From: CAZNDN01 sp964571815
GTDB taxonomy: Bacteria > Fibrobacterota > Chitinivibrionia > Chitinivibrionales > WJKA01
Assembly (NCBI GenBank): GCA_964571815.1
Contig: CAZNDN010000004.1
Location: 1-64,000 of the forward strand
Direction: 5' to 3'
Length of the DNA stretch: 64,000 nt
The notes below the pieces were generated by a model. That model ran no database searches. It saw nothing but the letters and a program-made list of their open reading frames with translations, and was not told the origin of the DNA. Of this stretch, positions 7,176-16,422 are shown piece by piece (position 1 is the stretch's first letter; the number at the start of each line of letters is the position of its first letter). The position numbers and the translations under genes were made by a program.

Positions 7176-8024
7176 ATGGAGAAGACGGAAAAGATTACGG
7201 ACGAATCGTTGCTGCAGTTGTACATGAAGCAGATTGCCGGCAGCAAGCCATTGACCGCACAGCAGGAGGCGCGTCTTTCCGCCCAGATTCGCAAGGGAAG
7301 CCGCCGGGCTCTCGAAGCCATGGTGGTAGCCAACCTTCGTTTTGTGGTGAGCGTGGCAAAGAACTACGAGCACCAGGGACTTCCCCTGGCGGATCTCATC
7401 AACGAAGGCAATCTCGGGTTGATCCGTGCGGCAAAACGATTCGACGAGAAGAAGAACTTCAAGTTTATTTCGTACGCCGTGTGGTGGGTCCGCCAATCGA
7501 TCCTGCAGGCCCTGGCCGAACAGTCCCGCATTGTGAAGGTACCCTTGAACCGGGCGGGAACCATTTACAAGATCGGTCGGGCACTGAAGAAGCTCGAACA
7601 GAAGTACCGCCGAACCCCGTCGCTGGACGAAATCGCCAACGAACTGAATATGAGCCGCCGGCAGGTAACCGAGAGTGTCCGCCTGGGCGAGGGGCACATG
7701 TCCCTCGATGCCCCGGTGGGTGATGGTGGAGAGGTGACGCGCATGGATGTGGTAAGCGATGAGAAGGGCTACGACCCCGACGAGCACACCATGCAGATGT
7801 CGCTGCAGGAAGAGCTGGACGGTACGCTGCGGGAACTCTCGCAGCGCGAACGACAGATACTCAGGCTCTATTTCGGACTCGAGGACGATGTTGCGTATAC
7901 CCTCGATGAGATCGGGGAGCGGCTCAGGCTCACGCGCGAAAGAACCCGCCAGATCAAAGAGGCTGCCCTCAAACGACTCCGGGCATCCCCGGGATGTATG
8001 AGACTGCGAGCCTATGTAGCGTAG
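7176..8024 (+). CDS. RNA polymerase sigma-70 factor, short RpoD/SigA type
   Basis: A sigma factor of 282 residues with regions 1.2 to 4.2 but no region 1.1. Region 1.2 holds LQLYMKQIAGSKPLTAQQEA. Region 2 has the core-binding and -10 recognition helices (NLRFVVSVAKNYEHQG, DLINEGNLGLIRAAKRFD, FKFISYAVWWVRQSILQAL). Region 3 begins with VPLNRAGTIYKIGRALKKL. Region 4.2 is a helix-turn-helix, TLDEIGERLRLTRERTRQIK. The ATG at 7176 follows GAGGAGGGG. It closely resembles the second sigma factor at 16423, especially through region 2. Short RpoD-like factors of this size are the usual housekeeping sigma in several phyla of the FCB group. Which of the two is primary cannot be told from sequence alone. 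Confidence 0.93.
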   Translation: MEKTEKITDESLLQLYMKQIAGSKPLTAQQEARLSAQIRKGSRRALEAMVVANLRFVVSVAKNYEHQGLPLADLINEGNLGLIRAAKRFDEKKNFKFISYAVWWVRQSILQALAEQSRIVKVPLNRAGTIYKIGRALKKLEQKYRRTPSLDEIANELNMSRRQVTESVRLGEGHMSLDAPVGDGGEVTRMDVVSDEKGYDPDEHTMQMSLQEELDGTLRELSQRERQILRLYFGLEDDVAYTLDEIGERLRLTRERTRQIKEAALKRLRASPGCMRLRAYVA

Positions 8025-8356
8025 GAACGCGGTCACCGCCTTCTCATTTCGCGGCCGGCGTATCCATTCTCACCCGGAGACAGCGCCGGAACAACGGAAA
8101 AAATCTCTCTTCGTGCCGAAGTGTATTTTAGTATGTTCTGATTGCCGGTAACAACGCCGGCAAGGTGTTTCGAATGATCGATAAAGAGCCGATTCGCACA
8201 CTCAAACGACACGGGAAATGCGGGCATGACTGAGTGCCGGCACGGGCCTTCACGTATCTGTTTCCTGTATACCCCCCCCCTCTCTCCTCCTTTCTCTTCA
8301 CGCGTGTCTGCCTGTGGCGGAATCGCCGGCGGCTTTCGGAGTGAAAGGGGTTTCCG
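8025..8356. other. Leader and intergenic region before carA
   Basis: The 332 bases between the sigma-factor gene and carA contain a 7-bp hairpin (TTGCCGG / CCGGCAA, about 8142-8163) with no T-run, an AT-rich patch around 8125-8140 that may hold a promoter, and a nine-base C-run followed by a pyrimidine tract at about 8272-8300. No leader peptide or riboswitch signature was recognised. Confidence 0.35.
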
Positions 8357-9463
8357 ATGAACGCAATCATCGCACTCGAAGACGGCGCCGTTTTTCGCGG
8401 GGAGTCTTTCGGCGCGCCCGGTGAAGCTCTCGGCGAAGTGGTATTCAACACCTCCATGACCGGGTATCAGGAAGTGTTGACCGATCCGTCGTATTCCTCC
8501 CAGATCGTAACCATGACCTATCCTCTGGCAGGCAACTACGGTATCAACGAGGAAGACGTCGAATCGGACCGCATCCAGGTGGCGGGATTCGTTGTGAGAG
8601 AAGTCTGCGAGGTGCCGTCGAATTTCACTTCGCGCAAGAGCTTGCCCGACTACCTCAGAGAAAACGGAATCATCGGGATCACCGGGATTGATACACGAGC
8701 CCTTACGAGGCATATCCGTCTTGCCGGCGCAATGAAAGCCGCACTGTATGCCGGCGACGATCCCCTCCCCGGCGGCCTGGTGGAGAAAGCCCGCGCGTGG
8801 CCGGGGCTGGTAGGTGTGGACACGGTCAAGGACGTCACCTGCTCCAAGCCCTATCGTTGGCGGGAACATGAACAAGAGACCGGCGGGGAAAAGGATTCTT
8901 CCCGATTCAATGTTGTGGCCCTGGATTGTGGAATCAAATACAATATCCTGCGTATTCTGACTCGTTTCGGCTGCAATGTCACGGTCGTGCCCGCCGCAAC
9001 GTCGGCGGCGGAGATTCTTGCCATGGACCCCGACGGTGTATTTCTCTCGAACGGTCCCGGCGACCCCGCGGGCCCGACCTACGCAATCGAAACGGTGCGG
9101 GAGCTGGTGGGAACCAGGCCCCTTTTCGGCATCTGCCTCGGCCACCAACTGCTGGGCAGTGCTCTCGGGGGAAAGACCTACAAGCTGAAATTCGGCCATC
9201 ACGGGGCAAACCACCCTGTTCGGGACCTCCAGACCGGCGAAATCGCGATCACCAGTCAGAACCACGGGTTCTGCGTAGACCTGGAGAGTCTCTCGGGGCA
9301 GGGTGTCGAGGTAACGCATATCAACCTCAACGACAAGACCTGCGAGGGGTTGTCCGATTCGCGGAGACGGTTCTTCTCGGTGCAGTACCATCCGGAGGCC
9401 GCACCGGGCCCCCACGATTCGGGCTATCTCTTCGAGCGATTCGTCACCATGATGAAGCAATAA
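8357..9463 (+). CDS. carA: Carbamoyl-phosphate synthase small (glutaminase) subunit
   Basis: CarA hydrolyses glutamine and passes ammonia through a tunnel to CarB, feeding pyrimidine and arginine synthesis. The product is 368 residues, the family length. The N-terminal CPSase small domain shows GEVVFNTSMTGYQEVLTDPS and ITGIDTRALTRHIR. The class I glutamine amidotransferase domain begins near residue 185 (NVVALDCGIKYNILR). It carries the oxyanion strand NGPGDPAGP, the nucleophile elbow GICLGHQLLG (catalytic Cys) and the His-Glu pair in VQYHPEAAPGPHDS. AAAGGGG precedes the ATG. carB follows 62 bases downstream, with pyrG and a PurF-like gene after it, so the four probably form one transcript. 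Confidence 0.98.
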   Translation: MNAIIALEDGAVFRGESFGAPGEALGEVVFNTSMTGYQEVLTDPSYSSQIVTMTYPLAGNYGINEEDVESDRIQVAGFVVREVCEVPSNFTSRKSLPDYLRENGIIGITGIDTRALTRHIRLAGAMKAALYAGDDPLPGGLVEKARAWPGLVGVDTVKDVTCSKPYRWREHEQETGGEKDSSRFNVVALDCGIKYNILRILTRFGCNVTVVPAATSAAEILAMDPDGVFLSNGPGDPAGPTYAIETVRELVGTRPLFGICLGHQLLGSALGGKTYKLKFGHHGANHPVRDLQTGEIAITSQNHGFCVDLESLSGQGVEVTHINLNDKTCEGLSDSRRRFFSVQYHPEAAPGPHDSGYLFERFVTMMKQ

Positions 9464-9525
9464 ATCCGGCGAAGGCGGACCGGCGCCTCGGCGGGCCCGA
9501 TCCATCGCAGACGATACGAGGGGTT

Positions 9526-12500
9526 ATGCCGCGAAGAAACGACATTCACAGAATCCTGATTATCGGCAGCGGGCCCATTGTCATTGGGCAGGCATGCGAA
9601 TTCGACTATTCCGGCACACAGGCCTGCAAGGCTCTTCGCGAGGACGGCTTCGAAGTGGTACTGGTAAATTCCAACCCCGCGACGATCATGACCGACCCCG
9701 ATACCGCCGACAGGACCTACATCGAGCCCGTGACCCCCGAGGTTGTGGAGAAGATTATCGCCCGCGAGAAGCCCGATGCGCTTCTGCCGACCATGGGAGG
9801 CCAGACGGGCTTGAACACGGCCATGGAGCTGGCCGAAAACGGCGCGCTGGAGCGTCACGGCGTTCTGCTTATCGGGGCCGACCAGGAGGCGATCAAGCGG
9901 GCCGAGGATCGCAGCGAGTTCAAGAAGGCAATGCAGCGAATCGGTCTGGACGTTCCCCGCGGTGAATTCGCGTACAATCTCGATGAAGCGTGGGAGGTGG
10001 CCGGTCGGCTGGGATTCCCGCTGATTGTGCGACCCAGTTATACGCTCGGGGGCACGGGCGGCGGGATCGTGGAGTGTGAGCGGGATTTCGAGCGAATCGC
10101 CGGCAACGGCCTGTACCTGTCGCGGATCCACGAGGTCCTGCTCGAAGAGTCGGTGCTGGGATGGAAGGAATACGAACTGGAGATTATGCGCGATCGAGCC
10201 GACAATGTGGTGATTATCTGCTCGATCGAAAACCTCGATCCCATGGGGATTCATACCGGCGACAGCATTACCGTGGCGCCGGCACAGACGCTTACCGACA
10301 GTCAGTACCAGCGGATGCGTGACGCCGCGATCGCGATTATCCGCGAGATCGGTGTCGAGACCGGCGGTTCAAACGTACAGTTTGCGGTCGATCCATCCAC
10401 CGGACGCATGGTGACCATCGAGATGAATCCGCGCGTGAGTCGCTCTTCGGCCCTGGCCAGCAAGGCTACCGGGTTCCCGATCGCCAAGATGGCGGCGAAG
10501 CTGGCCGTGGGGTACAGTCTGGACGAGATCCGCAACGATATCACCCGGGAGACCCCGGCATCGTTCGAGCCGACCATCGACTATTGCGTGGTGAAGATCC
10601 CTCGCTTCACCTTTGAGAAATTCCCCGAAGCGGAGCCGTGGCTGGGGGTGCAGATGAAGTCGGTGGGAGAGACCATGGCGATCGGCCGCACCTTCAAGGA
10701 AGCGCTTCAGAAGGGCTTCCGCGGCTTGGAGGTCGGCCGGCTGGGCTTCGAAAACTACAAGGACGCGGCGCTGGATGTTGATACCCTCCGCGAACAACTC
10801 GCGACGCTTCGGTGCGACAGGGTACTGCTGATTCGCCGCGCATTCGATCTGGGGCTCGATGTGGAAGAAGCCGAACGGATCACTCGTATCGACCCCTGGT
10901 TTCTCCGCCACATGAAGCAGCTCGCCGAGATGGAACGCGCCATCGATCCCGGTATCGCAACCGCCCCCGCGGAGCAGCAGCGGGCGTTTTTCGAGAAATA
11001 CAAGCGGTGCGGGTTTTCCGATGCTCAGCTTGCACGTTCGGTGGGAGGCGACGAGTTGGCGGTTCGCACGATGCGGGGCGAGGCCGGTGTGCGCGCGGTG
11101 TATAAGCTTGTCGATACCTGCGCGGCCGAGTTTGAGGCCTACACCCCTTACTACTATTCGACCTACGAGCTGGAAGACGAGGGGACGCCGTCGCAGCGGC
11201 GGAAGATCATGATTCTGGGGGGCGGACCCAATCGAATCGGCCAGGGCATCGAGTTCGACTACTGTTGCTGTCAGGCATCGTTCGCTCTTCGTGAGCTGGG
11301 ATGCGAATCGATCATGGTCAACTCCAACCCCGAAACGGTAAGTACCGACTACGACACCTCCGACAAGCTCTACTTCGAACCCTTGACCTTCGAAGACGTG
11401 ATGAACATCGTCGACAAGGAAAAACCCGACGGGATTATCGTGCAGTTCGGCGGTCAGACGCCGCTGAACCTGGCGCGACGGCTGCACGAAGCGGGGGCGC
11501 CGATTGTCGGTACGCGGGTGGAGTCGATTGGTCGGGCCGAGGATCGCGACGAATTCGCCGGCATGATCAAGAAGCTGGGACTTCAGCAGCCCCCCAACGG
11601 CATGGCCGGCACACTCGATGAAGCGCTCGATATCGCTCATCGTATCGGCTACCCGGTCCTGCTGCGCCCGTCGTTTGTTCTCGGCGGCCGGGCAATGCGT
11701 ATCATCTACGACGAGCGTGAGCTGCGTTCATTCATCCATGAAGCGAGCGAGGCCGGCGAAAACCGGCCGGTGCTGATAGATAAGTTCGTTGCCGAGGCTA
11801 TCGAAGTCGATGTGGATGCGGTTTCGGACGGTTCCGTGACATTGATCTGCGGGATCATGGAGCATATCGAGGAGGCCGGGATTCACTCCGGGGACAGCGC
11901 ATGTGTCCTGCCTCCGCATACGCTCTCCGATAAGATGGTGCACGGCATCCGCGAGGCCACGCTCCGGATCGCCCGCGAGCTGGAGGTAGTCGGCCTGCTC
12001 AATATCCAGTTTGCGATCCGGGAAGAGACGGTTTTCGTGCTGGAGGTCAATCCCCGGGCGTCCCGCACTGTTCCTTTTGTCAGCAAGGCCACGGGCGTGC
12101 CGTGGGCCCGGATTGCCGCGAAGGTAATGGCGGGGGTGAAACTGGAGGATATCCCGGAAGCGATCGAGATTACACCCGACTACTTCTCGGTCAAGGAGTC
12201 GGTGCTGCCGTTCAATAAGTTTCCGGGCTCCGACTGCATGCTCGGCCCCGAAATGAAGTCGACGGGTGAGGTAATGGGTGTGGACCGGGCGTTCGGTCTC
12301 GCCTTTGCCAAGTCCCAGGAAGCCGCGGGGAACAACCTTCCGCGCACGGGCAACGTGTTCATCTCCGTCAACAATTCGGTGAAGCGCAATATCGTATTCC
12401 CGGCCCGGGAAATCGCCGCCCTGGGCTTCGGTGTCTGTGCCACCGAAGGGACCTGGCAGGTACTGTCTCGAAATGGGGTGTCGGCCAAGATGGTGCACAA

Positions 12501-12810
12501 GATCGGCGAAGGGAAGCCCGATGTGGTCGACCTGATTAAGGCCAGGGATATCGATATCGTGATTAACGTGCCCGGGGGCCGACGATCGCTGGTGGATTCC
12601 AAGCCGATTCGCAGCGCAACGGTCTCGCAGGGAATCCCCTACATTACCACGCTCGAAGGGGCCCAGGCGGCTATCAACGGAATGAGTTCGTTGAAAAGTA
12701 CCGGATTCACGGTCAAATCCATTCAGGAATACGGAGAAGAATCCCGTTCCAAAGGACGGGGACCGGAGAAACACCTGTCGTACGCGTACAAAGCGGCCCT
12801 GTGGAAATAG
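9526..12810 (+). CDS. carB: Carbamoyl-phosphate synthase large subunit
   Basis: CarB makes carbamoyl phosphate from bicarbonate, ammonia and two ATP. The product is 1094 residues, close to the usual 1070-1090. The two homologous halves can be recognised by their openings: ILIIGSGPIVIGQACEFDYS near residue 10 and IMILGGGPNRIGQGIEFDYC near residue 560. Each half has an ATP-grasp domain with metal-binding motifs (VTIEMNPRVSRSSALASKAT and VFVLEVNPRASRTVPFVSKA). The C-terminal MGS-like allosteric domain includes INVPGGRR. The ATG at 9526 has GAGGGG just upstream. A longer reading frame begins inside carA but is not conserved. The protein ends with a charged tail that includes EESRSKGRGPEK. Confidence 0.98.
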   Translation: MPRRNDIHRILIIGSGPIVIGQACEFDYSGTQACKALREDGFEVVLVNSNPATIMTDPDTADRTYIEPVTPEVVEKIIAREKPDALLPTMGGQTGLNTAMELAENGALERHGVLLIGADQEAIKRAEDRSEFKKAMQRIGLDVPRGEFAYNLDEAWEVAGRLGFPLIVRPSYTLGGTGGGIVECERDFERIAGNGLYLSRIHEVLLEESVLGWKEYELEIMRDRADNVVIICSIENLDPMGIHTGDSITVAPAQTLTDSQYQRMRDAAIAIIREIGVETGGSNVQFAVDPSTGRMVTIEMNPRVSRSSALASKATGFPIAKMAAKLAVGYSLDEIRNDITRETPASFEPTIDYCVVKIPRFTFEKFPEAEPWLGVQMKSVGETMAIGRTFKEALQKGFRGLEVGRLGFENYKDAALDVDTLREQLATLRCDRVLLIRRAFDLGLDVEEAERITRIDPWFLRHMKQLAEMERAIDPGIATAPAEQQRAFFEKYKRCGFSDAQLARSVGGDELAVRTMRGEAGVRAVYKLVDTCAAEFEAYTPYYYSTYELEDEGTPSQRRKIMILGGGPNRIGQGIEFDYCCCQASFALRELGCESIMVNSNPETVSTDYDTSDKLYFEPLTFEDVMNIVDKEKPDGIIVQFGGQTPLNLARRLHEAGAPIVGTRVESIGRAEDRDEFAGMIKKLGLQQPPNGMAGTLDEALDIAHRIGYPVLLRPSFVLGGRAMRIIYDERELRSFIHEASEAGENRPVLIDKFVAEAIEVDVDAVSDGSVTLICGIMEHIEEAGIHSGDSACVLPPHTLSDKMVHGIREATLRIARELEVVGLLNIQFAIREETVFVLEVNPRASRTVPFVSKATGVPWARIAAKVMAGVKLEDIPEAIEITPDYFSVKESVLPFNKFPGSDCMLGPEMKSTGEVMGVDRAFGLAFAKSQEAAGNNLPRTGNVFISVNNSVKRNIVFPAREIAALGFGVCATEGTWQVLSRNGVSAKMVHKIGEGKPDVVDLIKARDIDIVINVPGGRRSLVDSKPIRSATVSQGIPYITTLEGAQAAINGMSSLKSTGFTVKSIQEYGEESRSKGRGPEKHLSYAYKAALWK

Positions 12811-12929
12811 ACCGGGCCTCTTGATTGCGCAGGCCCCGGTGCGAAGCGCACGCGGGGATAGGGTGCATTGCATTCCTCCAGCCGCCCGGTCTGTCGGGGC
12901 ACGGCGACAGACGGGCAAGGGAGTCTGTC

Positions 12930-14531
12930 ATGTCGAAACATATCTTCGTCACGGGCGGTGTGGTTTCCTCGCTCGGCAAAGGTATTGCCGCCTCGTCCAT
13001 CGGTCTGCTGCTGAAGTCCCGCGGTCTGAGGGTCGTGCATCAGAAATTCGATCCGTATCTCAACGTCGACCCCGGCACCATGAACCCCTACCAGCACGGC
13101 GAAGTGTACGTGACCGACGACGGGACCGAGACGGACCTGGACCTGGGGCACTACGAACGGTTCACCGGCGTAACCACAACCCGTGACTGCAACTTCACGG
13201 CGGGGCGGATCTACGACTCGATCATTCGCAAGGAGAGACGAGGGGACTACCTGGGCGGCACCGTGCAGGTGGTACCGCACGTGACCACGGAGATCTGCGA
13301 CAGTCTCAGGTCGGTGAAGACCGACGAAGTGGATGTGGTGATCAGCGAAATCGGCGGGACGGTGGGAGATATTGAGAGTCTCCCGTTTCTCGAAGCCCTT
13401 CGCCAGTTTCGACATCAGGAGGGCAAGAACAACGTACTGTTTATTCATGTCACACTTATCCCCTTCCTGCGCAAGGCCGGCGAGGTGAAAACCAAACCGA
13501 CGCAGCACTCGGTGGGACGTCTCCGTGAGATCGGTATCATACCCGACATCCTGATCTGCCGGACCGAGAAACACCTCGACAAAGATGTTCGGAACAAGAT
13601 ATCCCTTTTCTGCAACGTGGACGAAGAGGCGGTAATTGAAGCGTTTGATGTCCGGCATACGATCTACGAGGTGCCGCTGGACCTGGCGGCTCAGAACCTC
13701 GACGGCGTGATTATTGACTCGATGGGGATTCGGGCCGGACGACGCGCGCTGAAACCGTGGCGGGAGTATGTGGACCGGGTGATGAACGCGCGGAAAGAGA
13801 TCCGTGTAGCGGTGGTCGGGAAGTACTCGGAGTTGCTCGATGCCTACAAGTCGATCCATGAGTCGCTCAACCACGCGGGCGCCTCCAACATGGTCAAAGT
13901 ATCGATCGAAAGTATCGCGTCGGAAGATATCGAGCGCAGGGGGGCCGAGGAGGTACTCAAGCCGATGCAGGGCATCCTGGTTCCCGGAGGTTTCGGAGCC
14001 CGGGGACACGAAGGGAAGATTGAGGCTATCACGTATGCGAGGGAAAACAATCTGCCGTTTCTGGGATTGTGCCTGGGGATGCACATGGCGGTTGTGGAGT
14101 TTGCCCGCAACGTGCTCGGACTGGCCGAAGCGGACAGCACCGAGTTGGCGCCTCGCACCCCTCACCCGGTGATCCACCTCATGGAAGAGCAGAAGCGGAT
14201 CATGAATCTCGGCGGTACCATGCGGCTGGGTGCTTTCCCCTGCAAGCTGCGGCGCAACACGGTCTGCCGCAAGCTGTACGGACACGACACGATCAGCGAA
14301 CGGCATCGTCACCGCTACGAATTCAACAACGACTATCGCGAGCAGTTCGAAAAAGCGGGGCTGACGCCGGCGGGCATGTCGCCCGACGATATGCTGGTGG
14401 AACTCGTGGAGATTACCAACCACCCCTTCTTCGTGGCCTCGCAGTTCCATCCCGAGTTCAAGTCACGTCCCGTCAATGTGCACCCCCTGTTCGACGGTTT
14501 TGTGGGAGCGGCCCTCAAGCTGCTGAAGTAA
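12930..14531 (+). CDS. pyrG: CTP synthase
   Basis: PyrG converts UTP to CTP using ATP and glutamine-derived ammonia. The product is 533 residues, as expected. The amidoligase domain starts with KHIFVTGGVVSSLGKGIAAS (P-loop). It contains DPYLNVDPGTMNPYQHGEVY, EIGGTVGDIESLPF and KTKPTQHSV. The glutaminase domain has the nucleophile elbow LGLCLGMHMAVVE (catalytic Cys) and SQFHPEFKSRP with the His-Glu pair. The ATG at 12930 was chosen because MSKHIFVTGG is the family start; GGGAG lies five bases upstream. It is the third consecutive glutamine-dependent enzyme in this block, 119 bases after carB. Confidence 0.98.
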   Translation: MSKHIFVTGGVVSSLGKGIAASSIGLLLKSRGLRVVHQKFDPYLNVDPGTMNPYQHGEVYVTDDGTETDLDLGHYERFTGVTTTRDCNFTAGRIYDSIIRKERRGDYLGGTVQVVPHVTTEICDSLRSVKTDEVDVVISEIGGTVGDIESLPFLEALRQFRHQEGKNNVLFIHVTLIPFLRKAGEVKTKPTQHSVGRLREIGIIPDILICRTEKHLDKDVRNKISLFCNVDEEAVIEAFDVRHTIYEVPLDLAAQNLDGVIIDSMGIRAGRRALKPWREYVDRVMNARKEIRVAVVGKYSELLDAYKSIHESLNHAGASNMVKVSIESIASEDIERRGAEEVLKPMQGILVPGGFGARGHEGKIEAITYARENNLPFLGLCLGMHMAVVEFARNVLGLAEADSTELAPRTPHPVIHLMEEQKRIMNLGGTMRLGAFPCKLRRNTVCRKLYGHDTISERHRHRYEFNNDYREQFEKAGLTPAGMSPDDMLVELVEITNHPFFVASQFHPEFKSRPVNVHPLFDGFVGAALKLLK

Positions 14532-14580
14532 CGGGCCGAAAAGCGTCCCGAGCATTTCAGAGGCAGGAAAGGACTTATGT

Positions 14581-15981
14581 ATGGGCGGTTTCTTTGGTGT
14601 TGTTTCGGAGCACAACTGCGTCCCCGATCTTTTCTATGGTACCGACTACCACTCGCATCTGGGCACCAGACGGGGCGGCATGGCGGTGGTGAACGAGCGA
14701 GGCTTCACCCGTTTTATCCACGACATCTCCAATGCCCAGTTTCGCAGCAAGTTCGACGATGATCTTTCGAAGATGGAAGGCTGCAGCGGAATCGGCGTGA
14801 TCAGCGACTACGAAGACCAGCCCCTCATTATCGGCTCCCACCTCGGCGTGTACGCCATTGTGACGGTGGGTATGGTACGCAATGCCCGGGACCTTGCGCA
14901 AAAGGCTTTCGGCGGACGAAACGCTCATTTTTCGGAGATGAGCGGCAATGAAATCAATCCCACGGAGCTGGTGGCAAGCCTGATCAACCGGGGATCCAGT
15001 TTTGCGGAGGGTATACGTCACGCGCAGGAGGTAATCGAAGGATCGTGTTCGCTGCTGATACTGACCCGTGAGGGAATCTACGCGGCGCGGGATCGCTGGG
15101 GACGGACTCCCGTGATACTGGGCAAGGGTGAACGGGGTCACGTGGTGACCATGGAAACCTGTGCCCTGCCGAATCTCGACTGGGAGCGGGTCCGCGATCT
15201 GGGGCCGGGCGAGGCAATCTTTGTCTCCAATGACGGCGTGGAGACGGTGCAGCCTCCCGGCGAGCGAATGCGTATCTGTACCTTTCTCTGGATTTACTAC
15301 GGATATCCGGCCTCCAGCTACGAAGGGGTCAACGTGGAGCTGGCGCGATACCGTTGCGGAGCGGCGCTTGCGGAACGGGACGATGTGAAGGTCGATTTTG
15401 TCGCCGGCATCCCCGATTCCGGAACAGCCCACACACTGGGGTACGCCGACAAGGCCGGTATAACCTACCGACGTCCGTTTGTCAAGTACACTCCTACGTG
15501 GCCGCGAAGTTTCATGCCGCAAGATCAAAGCATACGCGATCTGGTGGCCCGAATGAAGCTTGTACCGATTCGCGAGTTGACCGCGGGTCAGCGCCTTTTG
15601 TTTTGCGAGGATTCGATCGTCCGCGGCACACAACTGAAGGACACGATTCAGCGGATGTACGAGTACGGGGCCACCGAAGTGCACATGCGCCCCGCCTGCC
15701 CGCCGCTGGTGTTCGGCTGCAAGTATCTGGGTTTCTCTCGCTCTCGATCGGAGATGGATCTTGCGGCTCGAAAGGCAATCAAGCAACTCGAAAGCGACGG
15801 TGAGACGGTACCTCGGGAGTATACGGAATGCGGAAGCGGTCGGTACTGCGCCATGGTGGAAAGCATCAGGAAGCGGCTCGGACTGAGCACGCTTCGATAC
15901 CAGCGTCTCGACGACATGGTCGAGGCGATCGGGCTCCCTCGGGAGAAGCTCTGTACCTACTGCTGGACCGGACAGGAATAG
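14581..15981 (+). CDS. PurF-like amidophosphoribosyltransferase homologue lacking the N-terminal catalytic Cys
   Basis: The protein of 466 residues has the two PurF domains: an N-terminal Ntn-hydrolase (class II glutamine amidotransferase) fold (YGTDYHSHLGTRRGGMAV) and a C-terminal phosphoribosyltransferase fold with the PRPP loop FCEDSIVRGTQLKDTI. True PurF enzymes expose Cys as residue 1 after removal of Met or a propeptide. Here the chain begins Met-Gly-Gly-Phe-Phe, and the first Cys is at residue 13. The start is well fixed by AAAGGA seven bases upstream. Homologues with the same Met-Gly-Gly start are, to my knowledge, common in Bacteroidota and some other phyla, often annotated as PurF. 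Without the nucleophile it should not use glutamine and may be ammonia-dependent or regulatory. It follows pyrG by 49 bases. The C-terminus, CTYCWTGQE, keeps a Cys pair typical of these homologues. Confidence 0.85.
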   Translation: MGGFFGVVSEHNCVPDLFYGTDYHSHLGTRRGGMAVVNERGFTRFIHDISNAQFRSKFDDDLSKMEGCSGIGVISDYEDQPLIIGSHLGVYAIVTVGMVRNARDLAQKAFGGRNAHFSEMSGNEINPTELVASLINRGSSFAEGIRHAQEVIEGSCSLLILTREGIYAARDRWGRTPVILGKGERGHVVTMETCALPNLDWERVRDLGPGEAIFVSNDGVETVQPPGERMRICTFLWIYYGYPASSYEGVNVELARYRCGAALAERDDVKVDFVAGIPDSGTAHTLGYADKAGITYRRPFVKYTPTWPRSFMPQDQSIRDLVARMKLVPIRELTAGQRLLFCEDSIVRGTQLKDTIQRMYEYGATEVHMRPACPPLVFGCKYLGFSRSRSEMDLAARKAIKQLESDGETVPREYTECGSGRYCAMVESIRKRLGLSTLRYQRLDDMVEAIGLPREKLCTYCWTGQE

Positions 15982-16088
15982 TCGGACACCTGCCCACTTC
16001 GCACTCGTGAACAGTCGCGGGGCCGGCCGGCGGCACCATTCCAACGGCACAAGGCGCGGATCACGGAAAAGAGGGCCGAAAGGGTCGT

Positions 16089-16116
16089 TTGACATTCTGG
16101 GGGCAAAAGATATATT
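16089..16116 (+). promoter_or_regulatory. Strong sigma-70 promoter of tRNA-Arg(ACG)
   Basis: A consensus -35 TTGACA (16089-16094) is separated by 16 bases from -10 TATATT (16111-16116). Predicted initiation near 16123 is about 33 bases before the tRNA. This is the best -35 box in the window and fits a stable-RNA promoter. Confidence 0.8.
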
Positions 16117-16155
16117 TTCAAACAATAGATTTATATTGGGTATGTTCGGGGTTAT

Positions 16156-16229
16156 GCGGCCATAGCTCAATTGGATAGAGCATCTGACTACGGATCAGAA
16201 GGTTTGGGGTTCGAATCCCTATGGCCGTG
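16156..16229 (+). tRNA. tRNA-Arg (anticodon ACG)
   Basis: The cloverleaf has acceptor GCGGCCA paired with TGGCCGT (first pair G-U), a D-arm beginning GCTC, an anticodon stem TCTGA/TCAGA around CTACGGA (anticodon ACG) and T-loop TTCGAAT. CCA is not encoded. Seven or more T follow directly from 16230 and probably end transcription. Confidence 0.96.
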
Positions 16230-16422
16230 TTTTTTTGTGCCTGCACAAGCAATTCGTCGTGAAATGCCGCGGGAAGGCGGGAGAAGCATATCTCGCCGGA
16301 GTCTCGCGCGGCTCTGAGTAAGCCGGCAACCGGGTGACCGGGCACCGGAGCCGAGAGGACAACCGTTATCACCAGAGTTGCAGGCGCCGACGATCACGTC
16401 TTCCTGGAGTTGTCTCCACCAC

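Noticed and set aside
12723..14450. 575-codon open frame antisense to pyrG
   Set aside because: Shadow of pyrG with His/Arg-rich composition and no recognisable domain.
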